Origin: HGM12713 sp045593725
Lineage (GTDB): Bacteria > Bacillota > Clostridia > Oscillospirales > CAG-272
DNA length: 41,903 nucleotides
Reading direction: 5' to 3'
NCBI GenBank assembly: GCA_045593725.1
Contig: JAZNXE010000017.1
Coordinates: forward strand, 1-41,903
Shown: positions 1-5,592 of the stretch, piece after piece
How positions within the stretch are numbered: position 1 is the first letter of the stretch
Layout of the letters: every line of letters begins with the position of its first letter
The notes under the pieces: model-generated
Told to the model about the DNA's origin: nothing
Seen by the model: only the letters and a program-made list of their open reading frames with translations
Database searches by the model: none
Made by a program: the position numbers and the translations under genes

Positions 1-140
1 CTCATGGTGAAACCCGTTTACGGGTAGCAAGTATCCATTGCATGGCTGGCAGGCCAATAAAAGCGCACTTGTGCTCAGCCAGTAGTATTAGGGCTATGCC
101 CGAAAATGAAATACCCCCCGTTATACGGGGGGATATTTAT
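1..140 (+). repeat. Multi-hairpin repeat, copy A
   Basis: Noncoding block with successive short perfect stems: 12-16 with 21-25, 65-68 with 71-74, 91-94 with 98-101, and an 8-bp stem 114-121 with 125-132. A second copy lies inverted at 41648-41785. The two copies share the segment around 40-110 almost base for base, while the outer stems differ by paired changes (in the last stem one C-G pair becomes A-T and one T-A pair becomes C-G). That pattern points to selection on RNA or single-strand DNA folding. No ORF is inside. The family is not identified; an IS200/IS605-derived end or a mobile structured RNA is possible. Confidence 0.75.
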
Positions 141-145
141 TTGTG

Positions 146-490
146 CTTCTGACACCTCATCAGTCGCTAACGCGACAGCTTCTCCCACTGGAGAAGCCTA
201 AAGAAAAGCGAGTTATCAATTATTATAAAGCCTTCCCCAGCGGGGAAGGCTTTGTTAGAGCTTGTTAGGTTTTATGCCACTTTCTTGAAAGATAGTGGCG
301 CAAAGAACTTTTTGGAGAGGTATTGTAAAGCCGTAGGGGCGAACTGCGTTCGCCCGCGGGCGAAAAAAGGCAGCCCTTCGGCTGCCCGAGTTGTAGGGAC
401 AGAATAAGGAGAGGAGTCAAATTGCCGTCATTCCGACAATTTAGCCCCTCCGTGAAAGCTTCGCCAAGCGGAAAACACACCTTACGGGAG
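146..490. repeat. Composite of palindromic MITE-like repeats
   Basis: This stretch downstream of the first Fic gene holds no credible gene. It contains a MITE-like end at about 150-210 (similar to the palindromic repeat at the right edge of the window), a GC-rich hairpin at 223-250, an 80-bp unit at 257-337 that recurs at 4881-4963, a hairpin at about 338-357, the terminator at 363-386, and an imperfect palindrome at about 400-470. Such small nonautonomous repeats are common in gut Clostridia. Any short ORF here reads across the hairpins and is not believable. Confidence 0.7.
363..386 (-). terminator. Intrinsic terminator downstream of the class II Fic gene
   Basis: Stem GGCAGCC (369-375) pairs with GGCTGCC (380-386) around a 4-nt loop; on the minus strand it is followed by six T (363-368). 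It lies about 110 bp after the Fic stop codon. Nearly the same hairpin ends the neighbouring Fic gene at 1499-1521. Confidence 0.75.
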
Positions 491-493
491 AAT

Positions 494-1411
494 TTATTCG
501 TTATATTCTATACCGAAATAGTTCAAAAGTGCTTTGTAGGTATCTTGACCGTCAAGGCAGGTTTCGATAAGAAAGCCTTGCTCTCTATTCCATTCCTTTA
601 ACCCACGATAATAAAACATTTTTTTGCTATCTTCAATAATAAAAGGAACAATATTAAAACGCAGACATTCCTTGAACGCGATCAGCCGTCCCACTCTGCC
701 GTTACCATCTTGGAATGGATGGATTTTTTCAAAATCGTGATGAAATTTGATGATATCATCAATACTTATATCCGCGTTTGGCGAATATTCCGCAAGAAGT
801 TTCTTTATAGCACTTGCAACCTTAGTTGGTGGCGTAGTTTCTTGACCGCCTACAACGTTAGCTCTCGCTTTATATTCGCCAATCTTGAACCAAGAAAGAT
901 GCGAGTCTTTCGTTCCCGTCTTTAAGATTTTATGCAACGTCTTAATAATATCTTCTGTAAGCGGTTCTTCAGCACAGTCAAGACAATAATCAATGGCACG
1001 GAAGTGATTTGCTGTTTCGATAATATCATCAACGGGAACGCCTTCTTCCGCTCCAATTGTGTTTGTTTCGAAAATCAGACGCGTTTGATCCTCCGAAAGC
1101 TTACTGCCTTCAATGCGGTTGGAATTATACGTAAGCCGCACCTGCGTTTCGTGATATATCCCGCCGCTGATTTTAGCATATTTTTCTTCCCTTAATGCTT
1201 GTAATATTTTGTTGTCGCATACCTCGGTGAATATATCTTCCTTTTCGCAACCAAAAAAATCGCACAAGCGAACAATAACATTATCAGCAAGCTTTTCGCC
1301 TTTGCCGATTTTAGCAATGGTACGGGAAGATATTCCAAGCTCCCTTGTAAGCTCGGACTTTTTCATCCCTTTTGATTTGAGCAGATCATTTAAGCCATCA
1401 TAAGAATACAT
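494..1411 (-). CDS. Fic-domain AMP-transferase with N-terminal HTH (class II, self-inhibited)
   Basis: Predicted Fic enzyme that transfers AMP (or another nucleotide moiety) to a hydroxyl of a target protein. Residues about 4-62 form a Cro/CI-like helix-turn-helix with a recognition-helix stretch around LGISSRTIAKIGKGEK. The Fic core carries the full catalytic motif HPFQDGNGRVGR at residues 231-242, with the catalytic His at 231. The inhibitory motif S/TxxxE(G/N) is present as SNRIEG at 97-102, N-terminal to the core, which defines class II. Thus the enzyme should be autoinhibited by its own helix and needs no separate antitoxin. The ATG has an AGGGGG Shine-Dalgarno. The HTH suggests DNA binding and perhaps autoregulation; three copies of an 8-bp motif surround the promoter. 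Target unknown. The adjacent gene is a second, unrelated-class Fic protein. Confidence 0.9.
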   Translation of the reverse strand: MYSYDGLNDLLKSKGMKKSELTRELGISSRTIAKIGKGEKLADNVIVRLCDFFGCEKEDIFTEVCDNKILQALREEKYAKISGGIYHETQVRLTYNSNRIEGSKLSEDQTRLIFETNTIGAEEGVPVDDIIETANHFRAIDYCLDCAEEPLTEDIIKTLHKILKTGTKDSHLSWFKIGEYKARANVVGGQETTPPTKVASAIKKLLAEYSPNADISIDDIIKFHHDFEKIHPFQDGNGRVGRLIAFKECLRFNIVPFIIEDSKKMFYYRGLKEWNREQGFLIETCLDGQDTYKALLNYFGIEYNE

Positions 1412-1428
1412 AGCGCACCCCCTAATTT

Positions 1429-1498
1429 CTTTACTTATTATACCATATTCTTGCCAAAAAGTAAAGATATTATTCGAAAATAATCATTAAAAGTAAAG
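1429..1498 (-). promoter_or_regulatory. Promoter of class II fic with three CTTTACTT motifs
   Basis: On the minus strand -35 TTTACT (1460-1465), 17-bp spacer, -10 TATAAT (1437-1442) with an extended TGG. The 8-mer AAGTAAAG occurs at 1459-1466 (covering the -35) and 1491-1498, and inverted at 1429-1436 (touching the -10). Start-to-start spacing is 30 and 32 bp, about three helical turns each. I infer operators for the HTH domain of the Fic protein. Confidence 0.6.
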
Positions 1499-1521
1499 AA
1501 AAAGGCAGCCTTTCGGCTGCC
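1499..1521 (-). terminator. Intrinsic terminator of the class III Fic gene
   Basis: Stem GGCAGCC (1504-1510) with GGCTGCC (1515-1521), 4-nt loop, five T on the minus strand (1499-1503). It separates the two Fic genes, which therefore appear to be transcribed independently. Confidence 0.75.
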
Positions 1522-1527
1522 CTATCA

Positions 1528-2136
1528 TTATTTCAAATCTTCGGCTTTAAAGGTGGTATAGCCCTCATAGTAGTAGCTATGGTCAATTCCTTTCATAAAC
1601 ACCTGTCGGTCGTTTATCTTATCTGTCAGAGCATTTTTTAAAAGGTGCTTGATTTCAATATCCTTGATAGGACTTCTTTCCATAGCAAGAAGATAATCCT
1701 CCTTGTCCACAAGACTCCAATCCACAACCATTCCGATTTCGCTTTTTAGTATATGGTCAAGCCAAATGCGAGTCGAACGCCCGTTCCCCTCTCTAAAAGG
1801 GTGAGCCACGTTCATTTCAACGTATTTTTCAACGATTTCATCGAACGTGCTCTGAGGCATTTTTTCAATATTTTCGAGTGCGGTATGGAGATACATAAGC
1901 GGAGCAAATCTAAAATTCCCCTTTGCCATATTCACCGTCCGTATCTGACCTGCAAAGTCGTATATGTCAGAAAAAAGAAAAGCGTGTATTTTAGAAAGAG
2001 CATCAACCGTTCCAGGGTTAAGAGAAGAAAGAAAATTAGTTTCAAAAAGTTCTATTGCGCGCGTTTTGCTGATACGTTCTTCTTCTCGGACAAGTGCCGC
2101 AGAGTCTGCAATATTCAACTTGTTTTCAAGCGCCAT
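1528..2136 (-). CDS. Fic-domain AMP-transferase (class III, NmFic-like)
   Basis: Small single-domain Fic protein of 202 residues. The catalytic motif HPFREGNGRSTR begins at His112 and is intact. The inhibitory motif SYYYEG is at the C-terminus (Ser187, Glu191), the arrangement of class III Fic proteins such as Neisseria NmFic. There the His-to-Ser spacing is 75 residues (H107/S182), and it is also 75 here. In that family, inhibition depends on oligomer state and is relieved by cis-automodification on Tyr, so the Tyr-rich C-terminal segment is notable. No separate antitoxin gene is expected or seen. GGAG precedes the ATG. It has its own promoter directly downstream of tRNA-Arg and its own terminator. 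Confidence 0.88.
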   Translation of the reverse strand: MALENKLNIADSAALVREEERISKTRAIELFETNFLSSLNPGTVDALSKIHAFLFSDIYDFAGQIRTVNMAKGNFRFAPLMYLHTALENIEKMPQSTFDEIVEKYVEMNVAHPFREGNGRSTRIWLDHILKSEIGMVVDWSLVDKEDYLLAMERSPIKDIEIKHLLKNALTDKINDRQVFMKGIDHSYYYEGYTTFKAEDLK

Positions 2137-2171
2137 ATTTTCTCCTTTCTCAAGTACATATATCTATTGAT

Positions 2172-2200
2172 ATTATACCACAAAGCTGTACTTTTTTCAA
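2172..2200 (-). promoter_or_regulatory. Promoter of class III fic
   Basis: Minus strand TTGAAA (2195-2200), 17-bp spacer, TATAAT (2172-2177) with extended TGG. The segment AGCTTTGTGGTATAAT is identical to part of the tRNA-Arg promoter 122 bp upstream, so the two promoters appear duplicated. Confidence 0.8.
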
Positions 2201-2207
2201 GCGAAAA

Positions 2208-2282
2208 TGGCACTCCCAGCGAGAATCGAACTCACAACTAACCCTTAGGAGGGGCTTATTATATCCATTTAACTATGGGAGC
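2208..2282 (-). tRNA. tRNA-Arg (CCT)
   Basis: A 75-nt minus-strand cloverleaf with encoded 3' CCA (2208-2210). The acceptor stem GCTCCCA pairs with TGGGAGT (first pair G-U). The anticodon loop CTCCTAA gives anticodon CCT (reads AGG), and the T arm contains GTTCGATTC. It has its own promoter and sits upstream of the Fic genes. Confidence 0.93.
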
Positions 2283-2293
2283 ATCACGCAGTC

Positions 2294-2322
2294 ATTATAC
2301 CACAAAGCTTCATCTTTTGCAA
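2294..2322 (-). promoter_or_regulatory. Promoter of tRNA-Arg
   Basis: Minus strand TTGCAA (2317-2322), 17-bp spacer, TATAAT (2294-2299) with extended TGG, 11 bp upstream of the tRNA 5' end. Confidence 0.8.
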
Positions 2323-2346
2323 GGCATTTTTTGAATATTTTAAAAG

Positions 2347-2377
2347 AAGAGTCCGAAATAATTTCGCACTCTTTTTT
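2347..2377. terminator. Terminator-like hairpin
   Basis: AAGAGT-type outer stem (2347-2352 with 2368-2372) and an inner CGAA/TTCG stem, followed on the plus strand by six T (2372-2377). On the minus strand the T tract is weaker. It lies between the pseudoprotease gene and tRNA-Arg and could stop transcription in either direction. Confidence 0.5.
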
Positions 2378-2412
2378 CTACATATTATTAAAGCTACTTT
2401 GCGAATACGCAT

Positions 2413-2454
2413 ACGCCGTAATTTGCGTATCGTTACGCAAGATTACGGCGTTTT
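2413..2454. other. Long perfect hairpin downstream of the pseudoprotease gene
   Basis: ACGCCGTAAT (2413-2422) pairs with 2442-2451 and TTGCGTA (2423-2429) with 2434-2440, one bulged G, 4-nt loop: a 17-bp stem. Only four T follow on the plus strand and none on the minus strand, so it is not a classical terminator for the minus-strand gene that ends at 2472. It may protect the mRNA 3' end. Confidence 0.6.
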
Positions 2455-2471
2455 ACATCTGTTTTCGATAT

Positions 2472-3248
2472 TTATTTTTTTACGTCCTCCAATAGCTCTG
2501 CCAACGTGTCTGCGCCACAGGCTTTCGTATCATTCTCTCCCACGGAAAGCCCTATGAGATATCCGTCGTTGTCAAATACGGGTGCTCCCCGTGTGCCTGT
2601 ATCTGTGTGAATATTAACCTTAAGCTCCTCTCCTACGCTTGACACAGAGCCTACTATAATATCGCTTCCCAGACTCACCGCCACGGCTCTCTCTCCTCCC
2701 TGAAGCTCTCTTGTTGACATCTCTGCCGCTCTCAGCCCCTCTGCCGATATCTTAAGGACCGCCGCTCCGCTGTCCTTGTCGCGTAGTATGCTGTCCGCTC
2801 CGTATTCCCTGCCGTCATTGAGGGTAACGAATATCCGTCCCTCATCGGCGTCGCCTATTACAAGTCCGTCGGTAGCTATCCATCCGTCCGAGGACAGGAC
2901 CACCCCAGACCAATATTTCACGTTGCTTCCCTTTCCTACCTTAAGGCTCACCGAGGCTTCAAGGCACTCCTCGTATATTTCGCGCGCGGCGAAAGCTCCC
3001 TTCCATTCCTCGCTATCCTCTGTGGAAATGGGCAGCTCCACGGGAATCTCGCTCCGCGACCCAAAAACAAACATCGTAACACAAATCAAAGCCGTTACCG
3101 CAAAAATCAAGAGCATCGGAAGTATATTCCTTACAGCCGTTTTCTTCGGCGTGGCCTCGCTAAGCTCGGGAAGCTTTACCTGCTCAAAGTTCTCTCCGTC
3201 ATCCCCGAAAAATGCGTTATCGTGTAAAAAATCTTCGTTGTTTCTCAT
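2472..3248 (-). CDS. Membrane-anchored HtrA-like pseudoprotease
   Basis: 258 residues: cytoplasmic acidic N-terminus, one membrane segment (about 42-63), then an extracytoplasmic trypsin-like domain (about 95-240) that follows the HtrA/DegP pattern in order. Landmarks are SGVVLSSDGWIATDGLV, LNDGREY, DKDSGAAVLKI and TGTRGAPVFDNDGYLIG. Comparison with HtrA consensus places Leu129 at the catalytic His, Gly161 at the Asp and Arg220 at the Ser (GNSGGP has become GTRGAP). All three triad residues are lost while the fold-defining residues remain, so proteolysis is not expected. No PDZ domain follows. It lies just downstream of a sensor kinase, so I infer a sensory or scaffold role with that system, for example binding peptides. 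The start ATG has GAGGTGAG directly after the T tract of the kinase terminator. Confidence 0.8.
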   Translation of the reverse strand: MRNNEDFLHDNAFFGDDGENFEQVKLPELSEATPKKTAVRNILPMLLIFAVTALICVTMFVFGSRSEIPVELPISTEDSEEWKGAFAAREIYEECLEASVSLKVGKGSNVKYWSGVVLSSDGWIATDGLVIGDADEGRIFVTLNDGREYGADSILRDKDSGAAVLKISAEGLRAAEMSTRELQGGERAVAVSLGSDIIVGSVSSVGEELKVNIHTDTGTRGAPVFDNDGYLIGLSVGENDTKACGADTLAELLEDVKK

Positions 3249-3258
3249 TTCTCACCTC

Positions 3259-3302
3259 AAAAAAACTGCGTTCCGAAAAGCTTAAGACCTTACGAAACGC
3301 AG
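3259..3302 (-). terminator. Terminator after the histidine kinase, abutting the next ribosome-binding site
   Basis: CTGCGTT (3266-3272) pairs with AACGCAG (3296-3302), with a further CG/CG step inside; seven T follow on the minus strand (3259-3265). The very next bases are the GAGGTGAG Shine-Dalgarno (3251-3258) of the pseudoprotease. The hairpin therefore ends the kinase transcript or acts as an attenuator for the pseudoprotease; no convincing promoter lies between. Confidence 0.75.
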
Positions 3303-3353
3303 TCACGGTATCTTTATGATACTACAAATATTCTTCTCTTTTTTGGGGTAAAC

Positions 3354-4802
3354 TTATTCGGCATCAAGGGTAAAGCTGAAGCAACAGTTTTTACCATACT
3401 CGCTCTCCACCCATATACTCTGTCCGTGAGCGTCCATTATAGTCTTTGAGATAAATAATCCAAGTCCCGCTCCGCTCTTATTAAGTCCGCGGCTCTTGTC
3501 GCTCTTGTAAAATCGCTCAAAAACGTAATTTATATCAGCTTCCGCAATACCGCTTCCTTCATTGTAAACATCGACCTGAAGCCTTCTGCCCTTTATTCTC
3601 TTTATACCTATGCTGAGCCTTCCCTGCTCCGAGGCAAACTTCACCGCGTTGTCGCAAAGGTTATAAAGCACCTGATAAATAGCGTCGCTGTCGGCGTTGG
3701 CTATCATTCTGTCCTCCTCCACCTCAAAGGACACCTCAAGGCCCTTGGCGTTTATCTTCTGCTCAAAGGATATAAGTATCTGCCGCGCCATTTCGCAGAC
3801 GTCGAAATCTGTCATGGTGAATTTGCGCTCTCCCGCCTGTATTCTTGACAAGTCAAGCAGAGTAGATACAAGCCTTGAAAGCCTTTTTATCTCGCTTGAT
3901 ACCATTTGCAGGTAATATTCGTGCTTATCGGGAGGAATAACTCCGTCAAGTATTCCGTCAATAAAGCCCGAAATTGATGTCATAGGGCTTCTCAGGTCGT
4001 GCGAAACGTCGGACATAAATTTGTTACGCATATTGTCGTAGTTGTCAAGCGACTCAGCCATATTGTTGAACGCCAGCGCAAGCTCCGCCACCTCGTCGCT
4101 TCCCCTTACGGGAACGCGGGTGTCGAATTTTCCCGAGGCAAATCTCTTTGCCGCCGAGCTTATCTCCCGCAGGGGCGCGATTACACGCTCACTTATGAAA
4201 TACACAGCTATAAGAGCTGCAAGAAGCACCCATATTATAGAGCCCATAACAACTCTGACTATAACCTCCATGAGCCTTTGCATCATCTCGGATTCCGAAT
4301 ACACAAAGACGTAGCCGCAAACCTCTCCAGAGGAATCCTTCACCGTTCTGGCGCTTACCGCTTTGGCGTTCTCAAGCATCCCGCTTGAAGCTCCGAAATT
4401 GAGATATTCTCCATCTCTGTCAAGAGAAGCCAATACCTCTGTGTCTATTTCCTTGTTCATATTAAGACGGTTCTCGCCGTGCCCCGTCACAGCCAATAGC
4501 GCTCCGCTCCTGTCGACTACCATTACACCGGAATCTCCCGCCGAGCTTACCATAAGGGAAAGTGTGCTCTCTATATCCTCGCCGTCAGCGTCAAGCAGAC
4601 GTGAGAGGTCGCCATCAAAATTTCCCATTCTGTCCGATAGATATCCCGCCGCCGCAAGAGCCGAGCTTTCCATAACGTCCTGCTTTGTGCTTTCGGAATA
4701 TCGCCCTATGACCGACGCGGTTATGATTACCACCAGGATAAAGCTCAATACTATTATGAGCATAAATGCCGACACGTATTTTGAAAAAAGACTTTTAAAC
4801 AT
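3354..4802 (-). CDS. Sensor histidine kinase (HAMP-HisKA-HATPase)
   Basis: 482 residues. Membrane segments at about 10-32 and 183-205 flank an extracytoplasmic sensor domain of about 150 residues. A HAMP linker (about 205-257) follows, then the dimerisation/phosphoacceptor motif SHDLRSP with His268, the N box around YNLCDNAVKFA, and the G boxes GSGIAEADI and GAGLGLF. It resembles PhoR/ResE-type kinases that pair with OmpR-family regulators; the regulator at 5591-6283 is the likely partner, although an opposite-strand cassette of about 700 bp separates them. The kinase has its own near-perfect promoter at 4834-4862. Signal unknown. Confidence 0.9.
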   Translation of the reverse strand: MFKSLFSKYVSAFMLIIVLSFILVVIITASVIGRYSESTKQDVMESSALAAAGYLSDRMGNFDGDLSRLLDADGEDIESTLSLMVSSAGDSGVMVVDRSGALLAVTGHGENRLNMNKEIDTEVLASLDRDGEYLNFGASSGMLENAKAVSARTVKDSSGEVCGYVFVYSESEMMQRLMEVIVRVVMGSIIWVLLAALIAVYFISERVIAPLREISSAAKRFASGKFDTRVPVRGSDEVAELALAFNNMAESLDNYDNMRNKFMSDVSHDLRSPMTSISGFIDGILDGVIPPDKHEYYLQMVSSEIKRLSRLVSTLLDLSRIQAGERKFTMTDFDVCEMARQILISFEQKINAKGLEVSFEVEEDRMIANADSDAIYQVLYNLCDNAVKFASEQGRLSIGIKRIKGRRLQVDVYNEGSGIAEADINYVFERFYKSDKSRGLNKSGAGLGLFISKTIMDAHGQSIWVESEYGKNCCFSFTLDAE

Positions 4803-4833
4803 CCTTTACCTCAAAAACATTATTTTCAAATGA

Positions 4834-4862
4834 ATTATACCATAATGGGGTACGGTTGTCAA
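4834..4862 (-). promoter_or_regulatory. Consensus promoter of the histidine kinase
   Basis: Minus strand TTGACA (4857-4862), 17-bp spacer, TATAAT (4834-4839) with extended TGG: a full match to the housekeeping consensus. It makes kinase expression independent of the response regulator gene. Confidence 0.88.
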
Positions 4863-4880
4863 CAATCTACATAAGTAGTC

Positions 4881-5000
4881 AGAGCTTCTTAGGATTTTTG
4901 CCACTTTTTTGAAAGAAAGTAGCGCAAAGAACTTATTGAGGGGGTTATTGTAAAGCTCGTAGGCGGATACATTAGCCTTCCCCGCTGGGGAAGGCTTTTT
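4881..5000 (+). repeat. MITE-like repeat between kinase and regulator
   Basis: 4881-4963 is about 85 percent identical by eye to 257-337, including a GCCAC/GTGGC-type hairpin. It continues into a strong palindrome AGCCTTCCCC (4974-4983) with GGGGAAGGCT (4987-4996) and five T, which resembles the hairpin at 223-250. It may act as a terminator and marks this interval as a site of insertion. Confidence 0.7.
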
Positions 5001-5055
5001 CTAAGTGGGAGCACCAAAAAGGAAACATCATTATTTGTAAAAATCTCAAAAACTG

Positions 5056-5084
5056 TTGCATTTTGTCTTTTTTTGTGGTAAAAT
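5056..5084 (+). promoter_or_regulatory. Promoter of candidate small RNA / long leader
   Basis: TTGCAT (5056-5061), 17-bp spacer, TAAAAT (5079-5084) with extended TGG. The predicted start is near 5091. Confidence 0.65.
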
Positions 5085-5090
5085 GAAATT

Positions 5091-5158
5091 GCCAAACAAA
5101 CCAAATATGCTAAAAAGTCGAGTATTTTTTGTTTTTAGGGGTAGCTATACCCTTTTTT
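5091..5158 (+). ncRNA. Candidate small RNA complementary to the downstream leader
   Basis: Between the promoter at 5056-5084 and the terminator at 5139-5158 lies a predicted RNA of about 68 nt. Its first 13 nt (5091-5103) are the exact reverse complement of 5235-5247 in the leader of the next gene. After one A-A mismatch, five more pairs follow (5105-5109 with 5229-5233, one G-U). The rest can fold as CTAAAAA/TTTTTAG (5110-5116 with 5132-5138) plus the terminator hairpin GGGTA-GCTA-TACCC and six T. So the complementary 5' end would be single stranded and available. It could act in trans as an antisense RNA, or in cis if the terminator is read through. No known family recognised. Confidence 0.5.
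5139..5158 (+). terminator. Terminator of candidate small RNA
   Basis: GGGTA (5139-5143), loop GCTA, TACCC (5148-5152), six T (5153-5158). The stem is short, so efficiency may be partial, which would fit an attenuator. Confidence 0.6.
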
Positions 5159-5191
5159 GAAAATACTTTTCACAAACGAATTTGATAAAAT

Positions 5192-5303
5192 GCAAATTCC
5201 TTCTGTGGGGAGTATTCTTAATACCGACCGTATATGGTTTGTTTGGCGACAACCGGAATTTGCGTTTTTGTGCGCTGATTTCGGTCGGCGCACTTTTATT
5301 TTT
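5192..5303 (+). promoter_or_regulatory. Structured leader with terminator upstream of the 77-aa gene
   Basis: GCAAATTCC (5192-5200) pairs with GGAATTTGC (5255-5263) and closes a 54-nt element containing a small hairpin GTATT-CTT-AATAC and the segment complementary to the candidate small RNA (5229-5247). It is followed by a terminator: GTGCGC (5270-5275) with GCGCAC (5288-5293), extended inward to a UUCG loop, then TTTTATTTTT (5294-5303). The ribosome-binding site CGGGGGTG comes next. This order (structured domain, terminator, gene) is that of a riboswitch or antisense-controlled attenuator. I do not recognise a known riboswitch class. Confidence 0.5.
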
Positions 5304-5316
5304 ACGGGGGTGAATT

Positions 5317-5550
5317 ATGTCAGAAAAACTGTTTGAAAGAGATTATTCCACTACCGCGATGGTTACCGAGGATATGACGGAGCTTACCGCCCTATTAAAG
5401 CAATTAGCCGAAAGTGATAACAATGGCAAAAAGGAAGCCGCGAACGTCAACAAATACATATTCGGCGGGCTTCTTCTGGCTGAAAAGCGCGGGGGCAAAA
5501 TATCCCTCGAAAAGGACGGAAGTAAGCTATTATTATCAATTACGATATAA
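5317..5550 (+). CDS. Hypothetical 77-aa protein
   Basis: Not recognised. ATG preceded by GGGGGTG. The predicted protein is acidic at its N-terminus, has an amphipathic helix (about 20-45) and a short hydrophobic stretch (about 47-54) too short and interrupted for a confident membrane span; the C-terminal part (about 58-77) is rich in alternating hydrophobic residues, as in a beta hairpin. It is transcribed opposite to the two-component genes on both sides. Its leader carries two terminators and a segment complementary to the candidate small RNA, so expression is probably conditional. It ends at a strong terminator. It could be a mobile-element or phage-derived cargo gene. Confidence 0.65.
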   Translation: MSEKLFERDYSTTAMVTEDMTELTALLKQLAESDNNGKKEAANVNKYIFGGLLLAEKRGGKISLEKDGSKLLLSITI

Positions 5551-5558
5551 AAAAATAG

Positions 5559-5592
5559 CCGCCTATGCGTCCTGCATAGGCGGTGATTTTTT
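5559..5592 (+). terminator. Terminator of the 77-aa gene
   Basis: Perfect 10-bp stem 5559-5568 with 5574-5583, 5-nt loop, then six T (5587-5592). It overlaps the stop codon of the convergent response regulator gene. Confidence 0.88.

Noticed and set aside
265..480. Short minus-strand ORF over the left repeats (and a similar one at 4889-5104)
   Set aside because: Both run across palindromic repeat units and terminator hairpins, share repeat-encoded residues, and lack credible translation signals.
494..2282. Integrative element inserted in tRNA-Arg
   Set aside because: There is no integrase and I find no duplicated 3' tRNA segment at the far side of the Fic genes; only the promoter is duplicated.
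5192..5263. Possible yybP-ykoY manganese riboswitch because of GGGGAGTA in a closed stem
   Set aside because: The second conserved segment of that riboswitch is missing and the downstream gene is not a known manganese gene. I keep it only as an unclassified structured leader.
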